From contig JAFGTA010000067.1 of assembly GCA_016934355.1 (NCBI GenBank), positions 1 through 11,149 of the forward strand: 11,149 nucleotides of DNA. The letters are read 5' to 3'. This document shows positions 1-6,737 of this stretch, one piece after another; positions within the stretch are counted from its first letter, which is position 1; each line of letters begins with the position of its first letter. Made by a program: the position numbers and the translations under genes. Below the pieces are notes generated by a model. That model made no database searches, was not told the origin of the DNA, and saw nothing but the letters and a program-made list of their open reading frames with translations. Source of the stretch: Candidatus Bathyarchaeota archaeon (GTDB taxonomy: Archaea > Thermoproteota > Bathyarchaeia > TCS64).

Positions 1-324
1 GGAGGCGAGATGCGGGAAGGCTTGAAGAAGCTGCTCGTAGAGGAGGGAGTTCACGCGCAGGTCGGCGGCGTCGGCTCGTTCTTCTCCATACACTGGACGG
101 ACAGGGAGGTCTTCGACCACAAGTCCTCGACGACGGCGGACAGGGCGCTGTTCAACGTCTTCAACCTGGGCATGATGAACAGAGGCATCTTCACACTGGG
201 GCACTCCAACGTCTCCGCGGTCCAGACAGAGAAAGACGTGGAGAAGGCACTCAACGCAGCCAAGGACACTGTAGCCGAGATGAAGCCGCTGATAAAGGAG
301 AGAGCATCCCATCTCCTGAACTGA
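1..324 (+). CDS. HemL-like class III aminotransferase, C-terminal fragment
   Basis: This is the C-terminal ~107 residues of a pyridoxal-phosphate class III aminotransferase, closest in pattern to glutamate-1-semialdehyde 2,1-aminomutase (HemL, tetrapyrrole synthesis from glutamyl-tRNA). The reading frame is open to the first base, so the gene starts outside the window. The ATG at position 10 follows GGAGG but lies inside the open frame, so I treat it as internal. What can be seen is the small C-terminal domain: a G-x-G-S-F-F-S-I strand, a stretch ending N-x-G-M-M-N-R-G-I-F, and a final H-S-N-V-S-A-V-Q-T-E-K-D-V segment followed by a long helix, as at HemL C-termini. The PLP-binding lysine is not in the window, so the exact substrate cannot be judged and a related aminotransferase of the same family is possible. 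The stop is TGA, followed by a short T5 run at 358-362. Confidence 0.75.
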   Translation, partial: GGEMREGLKKLLVEEGVHAQVGGVGSFFSIHWTDREVFDHKSSTTADRALFNVFNLGMMNRGIFTLGHSNVSAVQTEKDVEKALNAAKDTVAEMKPLIKERASHLLN

Positions 325-401
325 CAGCTAGACAACACCCACATGGGATTTCAACCATTTTTCAGGGTGACGCCCACGTAGACGGCATACCCATGAAAGA
401 C

Positions 402-409
402 ATTTTAAC
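402..409 (+). promoter_or_regulatory. TATA box for the small membrane gene at 436
   Basis: The sequence attttaac lies about 30 bp upstream of the ATG at 436, with a purine-rich BRE-like stretch (tgaaaga) just before it. The spacing predicts a transcription start only a few bases before that ATG, so the mRNA would be leaderless or nearly so. This is inferred from archaeal promoter rules. Confidence 0.5.
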
Positions 410-435
410 GGCGAACACAGATAGACTTGACTCAT

Positions 436-708
436 ATGGACGCGGATAAGGTAGAGGACACCGGCGAGACGAGTAAAAAAAGTGTAGCCGATTACCGTGG
501 GAACGAGAGGCTGTACCTTACGGTGACCGACTTCCTTATGATCGCCATGATCCTCGTGGACCTCCTCTACTGGGGCGGTTACCTAGAGATTGGCAACGGC
601 AACATCATGGCCGCCAACGTCATAATCGTCGCCTTAAGCTACGTGGGCTACGAGATGAAGAAACGCATCCGCAGAAGAACGATAAGAAGAAAGAAAAAAG
701 AGGGCTAG
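436..708 (+). CDS. Small two-helix membrane protein with basic tail
   Basis: I do not recognise a family for this 90-residue protein. It has a polar acidic N-terminus (about 1-25), two hydrophobic segments (about 28-50 and 57-75) joined by a short G-N-G-N loop, and a strongly basic C-terminal tail (about 76-90, R-R-R-T-I-R-R-K-K-K). By the positive-inside rule both ends should be cytoplasmic. I chose the ATG at 436 over an in-frame TTG at 427 because a TATA element at 402-409 places the transcript start close to 436. The gene is convergent with the KOW-domain gene: its TAG stop ends at 708 and the other gene's stop begins at 709. The tail is encoded by A-rich codons, which read as a T-rich tract for the opposing operon. 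It could be an accessory subunit of the neighbouring membrane system or unrelated to it. Confidence 0.7.
   Translation: MDADKVEDTGETSKKSVADYRGNERLYLTVTDFLMIAMILVDLLYWGGYLEIGNGNIMAANVIIVALSYVGYEMKKRIRRRTIRRKKKEG
694..699 (-). terminator. Poly-T terminator of the mutL-KOW operon
   Basis: Read on the minus strand, a T6 run followed by further T-rich sequence (to about 676) begins 9 bases past the stop of the KOW-domain gene. There is no clear stem-loop, which fits intrinsic poly-T termination in archaea. The same bases are Lys codons of the converging small membrane gene. Confidence 0.45.
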
Positions 709-1851
709 CTACATCTCGAGTATCTCGACGTTCGCCCTCGGAACAACGGCTTTTCCGCCGTCCTCAAGCTCGATCTCGACTACCCTGACCTGTGAGCCGC
801 TCTGAACCGTCTGAAGCTCCACGATGAGCCTCGAGACCTTCCCGAGCATCCCGAAGTAGGGCTGCCTGATGATCCTCACAGGTGTACCCGCCATCATACC
901 GCCCGACAGACCGCCCTCATCGGGCTTATCCATTGACAGATCGTGGGGTATGATGATCTCCGGCCTCATGACCCCGGCCCTGATCTGGGTGGCCCCGTTG
1001 ATGGCCGCACTGTAGCCTTCGAACTCCTTGAGGAGCTCGAACGTGGTCGGGCTCATCTCCATCTCGCCGAACCCCTCGGTGATGATGATGGTGGTCCCGA
1101 TCTCCTCGTGGCCAGTGATGGCTACGCCGATCTCGAACCCGAGCATCTCGATGAGGTCGGTGTCCCTGAGGCCGCCCGTGACGACGCCCGCTGCCTCCAC
1201 CTCAACGGCCTTCAGCAGCGCCTCCTTGGTGGCCTGCGAGCCGCCGATCAGTATCTTTCCCTTGCAGTCGGGCGTGATCATTTCAGCCGTCAGGTGCTGT
1301 GAGGGGCTGTCAACGAGCATCTTGATCTCGCCGTGGGCCTCCCCGCCGACACCGAATATTCCCTGGATGAACGCGGCGTTTGCCTCGATGACTGCGCCTT
1401 CGTTCTCCATGACGTCGACGATCTTGCCCTTCAGGTAGCTGTCGACTATCACCTCGATGGGCTTCTCCCTTATGATTATCTGCCCCGAGATGTCGGACAC
1501 CGTCTCCAGTATGCCGTCTGTGGGCGAGTTTACCCAGTTCTTCATGAGCCCGAAGAAGGCGTTGTACCCGCAGATGGGCTCATCCTTGCAGACCTCCGCG
1601 CCCACATCTTTCTTCATGTAGAGATCCAGGTCGTTCTTCTGAACGCCCAGCTTCTGGGCGGCATTGATAACGAACGGCTCACCCGGCGCCAACATTCTAG
1701 CTACGGGGGTCGTGAAGTCCACCGCGTCGCCGGGCTTCACGAACACCTCACCCGGCATCGGAAGCCTTCGGGTCTTCTGGACAGTCAGGGCTCGCTTTAT
1801 CTTGAGCCCCGGAGTGTATGCGTGCCCTTCTTTAGTGGTTTTTTCGCTCAT
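709..1851 (-). CDS. MutL-associated protein with barrel-sandwich-like and KOW-like regions
   Basis: This 380-residue protein has no characterised family that I can name. Residues about 28-50 (pattern P-G-E-V-F-V-K-P-G-D-A-V) and 107-150 (S-P-T-D-G-I-L-E-T-V, then I-I-I-R-E) look like the two halves of a lipoyl/barrel-sandwich hybrid fold, as in RnfC N-termini, but no lipoylated or biotinylated lysine motif is evident. A glycine-rich stretch (164-175) and an alpha/beta segment (about 197-262, with I-G-G-S-Q-A and V-T-G-G-L-R-D) follow. Residues about 322-380 (G-T-P-V-R-I, then P-Y-F-G-M-L-G-K-V, ending V-V-P-R-A-N-V-E-I-L) resemble a KOW/SH3-like domain. No signal peptide or membrane helix is seen, so it should be cytosolic. 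Its ATG overlaps the upstream MutL-like gene's TGA (ATGA), which implies translational coupling and a shared function. It may be an adaptor or assembly factor. Confidence 0.8.
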   Translation of the reverse strand: MSEKTTKEGHAYTPGLKIKRALTVQKTRRLPMPGEVFVKPGDAVDFTTPVARMLAPGEPFVINAAQKLGVQKNDLDLYMKKDVGAEVCKDEPICGYNAFFGLMKNWVNSPTDGILETVSDISGQIIIREKPIEVIVDSYLKGKIVDVMENEGAVIEANAAFIQGIFGVGGEAHGEIKMLVDSPSQHLTAEMITPDCKGKILIGGSQATKEALLKAVEVEAAGVVTGGLRDTDLIEMLGFEIGVAITGHEEIGTTIIITEGFGEMEMSPTTFELLKEFEGYSAAINGATQIRAGVMRPEIIIPHDLSMDKPDEGGLSGGMMAGTPVRIIRQPYFGMLGKVSRLIVELQTVQSGSQVRVVEIELEDGGKAVVPRANVEILEM

Positions 1852-3731
1852 TGCGCTATCAACTCCAAGAAGTTATCAGGGTACAGCTCTAACGCCTTCC
1901 ACCAGTTGAGGACTAGCTGGTTCGCCTCGCCCCTGTCTTCGGGCAGCGCCAGCGGCCTTCCTCTCCCGTCGAGGAGAATGCCGACGACGCCTCCTTCGAT
2001 CTCGGTTACAAGCTCCTTTCTCTCACCTGCGCCGATGTCGAAGCCCTTAGCGGGCCTGATGGTCGCCTTGGCCTTCTTCCTTTCCCCTAGATGGATGCGC
2101 TCGATCTCTCCCCAGTCTATGGATTTCTCGATCTTCTTCCCGTCCTCAGTCTCGATGGTGACATCCATGACCTTGCCGCCGTGCTCCGCAACACCCCTAG
2201 GCGCGATGCACGTGCCCAGCCTGACGAGGCAGTCCTTGTCGAAGACGCTCCAGGCTGCTTCCTGGTGGACCGTCGACACGACCCCGAGGTGTGGCATCAT
2301 GAAGACGCTGTCCTGGAAGAACTTGGTCACTCCCTCGGACTGGAAGGCGTCGTTCATGATCAGCATCGACTGCTCCCTCTTGGGTGCGTGGCTCAGCAGC
2401 CCGCCGGTGCCCGCGATTATATCGATCTTCATGAGGTCGATGTATGTCTCAGCCATGCCCTGGGACGTGATGCCTCTGGCGAACGCTGACTCGCCTCTCG
2501 CCCCCTTGAGCGCTGTGGCGAGGGACTTGTGGTGGTGCAGGCCCAGCCTGAGGGCTTCACGCGCCACGGCGTGCTCGATTATGAGCTCCCTCAAGGTCTG
2601 AGGGATCGTGGTTGGGCGTATCATCTTGTTCCTGAGGGTGTTCCGTATCTCGTCCTTGTCGATGTCGAAGGGCGTCCAGCGGATTATGTTGTCCAGCCCC
2701 GCCTCCTTCATCACGTTGCATATACTGTAGCTCATGCCGAGGTTCGCGGAAACGCTGCGCACAAACCTGCCGTCAAACACCGAGTAGACGTTGGTGGTGG
2801 CGCCTCCAAGCCCCACGCCTAGGACGTTCTTGTCGTAGGTGTTGGCTATGAGCTGCATCGCCATGCCCTCACCCGCGGGGGTGGGCATGATGTCAACGTC
2901 GGTCCAGTTCATGAGCCTCGGGTACCCGGGTGCGTGGCTCATGACGTGCTCCATGAACAGCAGGTGCACGGCCCTCCTCGCGGGGTCCGAGTTCTCCACC
3001 TCCAGAATAGGCCTGACGTTCTCCACGCAGCGGAGAGCGAAGCTCTCCTTCATGAGGCCCTCAATGTGGGGCTGGCAGTTCTTGTTCCCGGCGAAGATGA
3101 CTGGAAGCTCATAGGAAACGCCGAGCCTCGCCTTAGGCTCGGCCGTCTTGATGAGCTCAGCCATCTCGACGACGTGATCGATAGTGCCGCCGTCGGTTCC
3201 CCCAGCCATCAGTATCATGTCAGGGCGGAGGCTCCGTATCCTCTGGATCTTCCTGTAGGGTGCGCGCTCGTCGTTGGTGGCTAGCACGTCCATCACGATG
3301 GCTCCCGCCCCCAGAGCCGCCCTGTTGGCGCTCTCGGCGGTCATGTTCTTGACGACGCCTGTGACCATCATCTGGAGGCCGCCGCCTGCGCTGCTGGTGG
3401 TGCAGTACAGGTCGACGCCTTTGGTACCATCGAATGGGATCGTGATGCCTTCCCCGTCAGGGCTCAGTATCTCTAGCCCCGTGAGGTCCTCGATCTCTTT
3501 TACGGCGTTCATGACTCCCCGCGTAACGTCCTCGAAGGGGGCCTCGACCGTCGTGGGCGTCTCGCCGCTTACGACGTACCTCCAGCCGTCATCCTGTTTG
3601 GCGAACAGCCTAGCCTTGGTCGTGGTGCTGCCCACGTCAGTCGCCAGAATGTACCTCATTTCCTCGATGGGTTTTTTTAGCTTAAGTTTAACAGATTTGT
3701 AGTCCTGAACTGAAACCTCTGTCTCAGACAT
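1848..3731 (-). CDS. MutL/GlmL-family ASKHA ATPase-fold protein
   Basis: This 627-residue protein belongs to the glutamate mutase accessory protein MutL (GlmL) family of actin/Hsp70-like ASKHA proteins. ATP-binding landmarks are visible: phosphate-1 loop T-D-V-G-S-T-T-T-K at 31-39, a glycine-rich S-S-A-G-G-G at 113-118, A-G-G-T-D-G-G at 176-182, phosphate-2 loop G-V-G-L-G-G-A-T-T-N at 305-314, and G-T-G-G at 441-444. The length fits the family. In clostridia mutL lies between the cobalamin-dependent glutamate mutase genes mutS and mutE, and the protein is thought to act as a chaperone or reactivase. No B12-binding or mutase catalytic subunit occurs in this window, so glutamate mutase should not be assumed. 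The start at ATG 3731 has GAGGAG about 11 bases upstream and a TATA element at 3771-3780. ATG 3656 is a less likely alternative because GAGG sits too close to it. The last bases overlap the next gene (ATGA). Confidence 0.88.
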   Translation of the reverse strand: MSETEVSVQDYKSVKLKLKKPIEEMRYILATDVGSTTTKARLFAKQDDGWRYVVSGETPTTVEAPFEDVTRGVMNAVKEIEDLTGLEILSPDGEGITIPFDGTKGVDLYCTTSSAGGGLQMMVTGVVKNMTAESANRAALGAGAIVMDVLATNDERAPYRKIQRIRSLRPDMILMAGGTDGGTIDHVVEMAELIKTAEPKARLGVSYELPVIFAGNKNCQPHIEGLMKESFALRCVENVRPILEVENSDPARRAVHLLFMEHVMSHAPGYPRLMNWTDVDIMPTPAGEGMAMQLIANTYDKNVLGVGLGGATTNVYSVFDGRFVRSVSANLGMSYSICNVMKEAGLDNIIRWTPFDIDKDEIRNTLRNKMIRPTTIPQTLRELIIEHAVAREALRLGLHHHKSLATALKGARGESAFARGITSQGMAETYIDLMKIDIIAGTGGLLSHAPKREQSMLIMNDAFQSEGVTKFFQDSVFMMPHLGVVSTVHQEAAWSVFDKDCLVRLGTCIAPRGVAEHGGKVMDVTIETEDGKKIEKSIDWGEIERIHLGERKKAKATIRPAKGFDIGAGERKELVTEIEGGVVGILLDGRGRPLALPEDRGEANQLVLNWWKALELYPDNFLELIAQ

Positions 3732-3770
3732 TTTTTAGGTGACTCCTCACAACTGTGGAGTTCACGTCGG

Positions 3771-3780
3771 TTATAAATTT
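3771..3780 (-). promoter_or_regulatory. TATA box of the mutL-KOW operon
   Basis: On the minus strand the sequence reads aaatttataa. Its centre is about 44 bp before the MutL start codon, predicting a leader of roughly 18 bases that would still contain the GAGGAG ribosome-binding site at 3743-3748. This is inferred from spacing only. Confidence 0.45.
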
Positions 3781-4212
3781 AATTACAATGCTAAAACACA
3801 TTAAGAATAGCTGAATTATTCCACATTATTTTACATATTTATATAAATAATAGGTAGGGTGTAGATGATGAACAATGATTTAATTCAAGCAGAAACTCGC
3901 ACCGAGCATTGAAGGACATCACCCGTGGAGAACCCTGTCGAAGATATGCTCGTATCCGCCTCAACTTCAGCATGATGACTGCACTAGGACACACGAGTCA
4001 TGATACACGGCGTAACTCAGAGAGGAGTTCGGCATCCACCATCTATCAAAGTTGAGAAAGTGACGGGGTACAAGCCGTGCCTTCTTCAACGGCTTTTAAC
4101 GTCCACCTAACACACCGTATCCTTCGACTGAAAACCTATATTGATGATAGAAAAAGAATGACCGACATGCAGGAGAAACAATATTTAGCATGAATGAAAT
4201 ATAGGGTGAAAG

Positions 4213-4300
4213 TATATGATTTATAACTGTTTATGTTGTTAATGAATACTTATAAAATTCGATTCATTATTGTACATAATTTACTGTTATATATGATTTA
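4213..4300. repeat. Pair of 11-bp direct repeats upstream of the membrane operon
   Basis: The 11-mer tatatgattta occurs at 4213-4223 and again at 4290-4300, 77 bp apart, both upstream of the TATA box at 4344. They could be regulator-binding sites. AT-rich DNA produces such repeats by chance, so the support is weak. Confidence 0.25.
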
Positions 4301-4343
4301 ACCTAGATATCTGGTAAAAAAACCATAAAATTGTGAGAAATTT

Positions 4344-4352
4344 TTTAAATAA
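4344..4352 (+). promoter_or_regulatory. TATA box of the four-gene membrane operon
   Basis: The sequence tttaaataa lies about 40 bp before the first start codon and is preceded by a purine-rich gagaaa stretch that could serve as the BRE. The predicted transcript starts near 4374, leaving a short leader that includes the GGTGA ribosome-binding site at 4379-4383. Confidence 0.5.
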
Positions 4353-4387
4353 ATTAAGTAAGTACAATTAGGCAAAAAGGTGAAACA

Positions 4388-5182
4388 ATGTCTCTACTGA
4401 CCTTATGGCCAATACAAGATGGTAAGATAGTGGGACTGATCCTACTTCTTCTAGTATTCGCAATCACAATGTACTACATGAGCGGAGGAAGGCAGCCTTT
4501 CATACGCAGGGTAGCTGGGCTTGACGCCATCGAGGACGCGGTCGGAAGATCCACCGAGATGGGGAAGCCCGTGGTAGCCTCGTATGGCTGGGCTTTCAAC
4601 TCGTTCGACTACTGGACTGTCGCGGGTCTGACCCTTCTTTCACACATAGCTAAGCAGTGCGTCAGAAACAACACAAGGCTCATCGTCCCGACCGGCGGCT
4701 CCACGGGCTCCTTCATCGTAAGGCCTGTGGCCGTCGAGATCGTGAAGAACAGCTACGAAGCAGCCGGCAAAGCCGACATGTTCAACGAGAACGACATGCC
4801 GTTCCTTAGCGGTTCACAGTTCGCCATGGGCTCTGGTTACGCGGGTATCCTCCTGACGGAGCGGCCCGGCAGCATGGTCCTCGCAGGGTCATCTGCCGCG
4901 GACGCCATGATGATCGCGGAGGTCTCGAACCAGGTAGGCGCCATCACAATCACGGCTCCGACTTACATCGGTAACGTGGCTGCCCTCGCTTGTGCATCAG
5001 ACTACGTCATGATAGGCGAGGAGGCTATCGCGGCCGGCGCATACCTGTCGCAGAACCCTGCTCAGCTCGCTAGCATACGGACACAGGACATCTACAAGTT
5101 CATAGCTGTAGGCGCTATCGTGCTGGGATGGATCGCAGTGGCTCTCGGCAGCGACATCATCATACAGATACTAAATACGTGA
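4388..5182 (+). CDS. Membrane-anchored conserved protein, DUF6754-like
   Basis: This 264-residue protein has a helix at about 12-31, a globular domain at about 35-232 and a C-terminal helix at about 236-260. The sequence after the first helix is basic (G-G-R-Q-P-F-I-R-R), so the globular domain should be cytoplasmic with both termini outside. The domain is rich in Gly, Ala and Ser, with P-T-G-G-S-T-G-S at 101-108 and a segment ending V-M-I-G-E-E-A-I-A-A-G-A-Y-L-S (207-221). It resembles, from memory, the uncharacterised family DUF6754 found in anaerobic bacteria and archaea; I could not confirm this. The ATG at 4388 has GGTGA four bases upstream. It is the first gene of a tight operon; the next gene's ribosome-binding site overlaps its stop codon. 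No enzyme motif is recognisable. The globular domain seems distantly similar to that of the third operon protein. Confidence 0.8.
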   Translation: MSLLTLWPIQDGKIVGLILLLLVFAITMYYMSGGRQPFIRRVAGLDAIEDAVGRSTEMGKPVVASYGWAFNSFDYWTVAGLTLLSHIAKQCVRNNTRLIVPTGGSTGSFIVRPVAVEIVKNSYEAAGKADMFNENDMPFLSGSQFAMGSGYAGILLTERPGSMVLAGSSAADAMMIAEVSNQVGAITITAPTYIGNVAALACASDYVMIGEEAIAAGAYLSQNPAQLASIRTQDIYKFIAVGAIVLGWIAVALGSDIIIQILNT

Positions 5183-5194
5183 GGTGGATAAAAG

Positions 5195-5833
5195 ATGGCA
5201 ACATTATTGAGACGTAAGGAAACTTCGCTGGTCATCATCGGGCTATGCTTCATTTTGGTGACGGCACCCTACTTCCTTGAGATACAGATACTCAATCAAT
5301 TCTCTCAGGACCTCGTTCTGATGGTGAGCGTGCTGAACGCTATGTCGATCCTGCTGGCGATCTACGCACAGACTAAACGCAGCCTCATCCTCGTCAACCA
5401 GAAGTCACACGGATGGGTCTACCAGGCATATCTGCTGATTACTATTTACCTCATGGCTGGAGTCGGCTTCCTGTTTGGACAGCAGTCATCCCAGTTTATG
5501 TGGTTCCAGTACGCAGTGCTAAACCCGACTAGCTCAGTGATATACTCCATACTGGCGTTCTACATGGCATCAGCCGCTGCACGTGCCTTCAGGGCTAGAA
5601 GCATGCAGGCGACTCTGCTGTTGGTAGCTGGAATCTTCGTTCTGATTGGGCAGGCGCCGATCTCAGGCGTCTACTTCCCAGTACTCGGAAGTTTCAGAGA
5701 ATACCTATCAAGCACATTCGCCATGGCGGCCTCAAGGATATTCACGATGAGCGTAACAGTCGGCGCCATTGTACTCGGCGTACGAATCATCACGGGAAGG
5801 GAATCCGAGGCTATCGGATTTGAAGGAGGTTAA
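5195..5833 (+). CDS. Six-helix membrane protein of the operon
   Basis: This 212-residue polytopic protein has hydrophobic segments at about 11-30, 39-58, 77-96, 112-132, 138-154 and 180-199. It has a basic N-terminus (L-L-R-R-K) and basic loops T-K-R-S (60-63) and A-R-A-F-R-A-R-S (129-136), which places both ends in the cytoplasm. No transporter or channel family motif is recognisable. The ATG at 5195 lies 12 bp after the previous stop, and the ribosome-binding site gaggtggat at 5181-5189 overlaps that stop. Its stop is followed after 5 bp by the next gene, so it is translated as part of the same mRNA. I infer that it is an integral subunit of the complex made by this operon. Confidence 0.8.
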   Translation: MATLLRRKETSLVIIGLCFILVTAPYFLEIQILNQFSQDLVLMVSVLNAMSILLAIYAQTKRSLILVNQKSHGWVYQAYLLITIYLMAGVGFLFGQQSSQFMWFQYAVLNPTSSVIYSILAFYMASAAARAFRARSMQATLLLVAGIFVLIGQAPISGVYFPVLGSFREYLSSTFAMAASRIFTMSVTVGAIVLGVRIITGRESEAIGFEGG

Positions 5834-5838
5834 TCGCG

Positions 5839-6726
5839 ATGAGTGAAGGATTTAACATCTTCAAGTTCATGGCAACGTTTGACAGAAGGGTAATCTACAT
5901 ACTAGTGTTCCTTCTAGTCCTCGCGCCGGTACTCAACCCGATAGGGATGCCGATCGCCGTCACGGAAGACACACGCATCTACTACGCCGAGCTTCAGAAG
6001 CTCGACGAGGAAGACGTGGTCTGGGCGGCTTGGCAGACTGGGTTCAGCGCGTACAACGAGCTGAAAGCTGGAATCATCGCGACATACCGTGAAGTCATCA
6101 GATCAAATGCGAAGATGGTCGTAGCCTATGGAACGACCGAGGACGCAGCTATATTCGAGCTCGTCTTCGGCGACGCAGACAAAGGAGTCCGCGGAATACT
6201 CGCAAGGGAGCTTGAACAGTACGACTACAAGGAAGGAGAAGACTACGTCGTGCTGGGGTACGTACTCGTCAACGAGGCGTCCACCAGCTCGCTCGCAGCC
6301 AACCTCCACAATGTAGTCGAGTTCGACCACAAGGGTAGGCCCCTCGCGGGTACCTTCTTCGACGATCTGAACAACGCTGGCGACTTCACGCTGATCATTG
6401 ACTTCAGCCCAGGCATGCAGACTACCAACATGATCAAGCACTGGGTCCTCGACTATGGTACTCCCATGATCGAGGGCGCTATTGGAGTGAACGTACCTTC
6501 GCTGCTACCGTACCGTGACACAGGGCAACTCAAGGCGATGCTGCAGAGCACACGTGGCTGCGCAGAGCTGGAGTATATCTCGGGTTTCCCGGGTCAAGGA
6601 ATAACCTCGATGGACGCTTTCACGCTGGTACACTTTATGATAGTACTCTTCATCATAATGGGTAACATCGGGTACTTCGCGTGGGAGAGAAAGCAGACAG
6701 GCCGTGCGAGGACGGCTATACAGTGA
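5839..6726 (+). CDS. Membrane protein with external globular domain
   Basis: This 295-residue protein has a basic cytoplasmic N-terminus (F-D-R-R), a helix at about 18-40, a mostly acidic globular domain at about 42-258, a second helix at about 260-281 and a basic tail (E-R-K-Q-T-G-R-A-R). The charge pattern places the globular domain outside the cell membrane. No catalytic motif is recognisable. Within the domain, A-G-I-I-A-T-Y-R (77-84) followed by R-S-N-A-K-M-V-V (88-95), and S-T-R-G-C-A-E-L-E-Y-I-S (237-248), have counterparts in the first protein of the operon, suggesting remote common ancestry. The ATG at 5839 has a good GGAGGT at 5825-5830, just before the preceding TAA. The next gene follows after 11 bp. 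Confidence 0.8.
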   Translation: MSEGFNIFKFMATFDRRVIYILVFLLVLAPVLNPIGMPIAVTEDTRIYYAELQKLDEEDVVWAAWQTGFSAYNELKAGIIATYREVIRSNAKMVVAYGTTEDAAIFELVFGDADKGVRGILARELEQYDYKEGEDYVVLGYVLVNEASTSSLAANLHNVVEFDHKGRPLAGTFFDDLNNAGDFTLIIDFSPGMQTTNMIKHWVLDYGTPMIEGAIGVNVPSLLPYRDTGQLKAMLQSTRGCAELEYISGFPGQGITSMDAFTLVHFMIVLFIIMGNIGYFAWERKQTGRARTAIQ

Positions 6727-6737
6727 GGTGAAATGTG

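Larger units (their letters stand above)
3732..4387. other. Long divergent intergenic region
   Basis: These 656 bp separate the minus-strand mutL operon from the plus-strand membrane operon. Both ends are very AT-rich and hold the two promoters. The middle (about 3885-4135) is noticeably richer in GC. On the plus strand its longest open stretch is about 60 codons in one frame, rich in Arg and Ser, and another frame has a 36-codon ORF (4000-4110). Neither resembles a protein I know. A second strong TATA-like element (tttatataaata, 3838-3849) lies just upstream of the island. I see no tRNA, no C/D-box pair and no terminal inverted repeats. Candidates are a non-coding RNA, a decayed gene or a large regulatory region, and the sequence does not decide between them. 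Confidence 0.6.

Noticed and set aside
10..324. Full-length small gene starting at ATG 10 after GGAGG
   Set aside because: The frame is open upstream to the window edge and the product is the C-terminal domain of a much larger aminotransferase family.
1333..2601. A 422-codon open frame on the plus strand, antisense to the KOW and MutL-like genes
   Set aside because: It is a shadow of two well-supported minus-strand genes with clear domain motifs. Its product is low-complexity and matches nothing known.
3865..3990. Possible C/D-box small RNA (C-box-like atgatga at 3865 and 3972)
   Set aside because: No D box (CTGA) occurs at a suitable distance on the same strand for either copy.
4018..4042. 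A tRNA-like end (gagttcggc followed by tccacca)
   Set aside because: The T-loop consensus is not met, the T-stem does not pair beyond three bases, and no acceptor or anticodon stem could be found upstream.
3865..4110. Micro-ORFs (15 codons at 3865, 36 codons at 4000) as genes
   Set aside because: They are very short, separated by several stops in the same frame, and their products are not recognisable.
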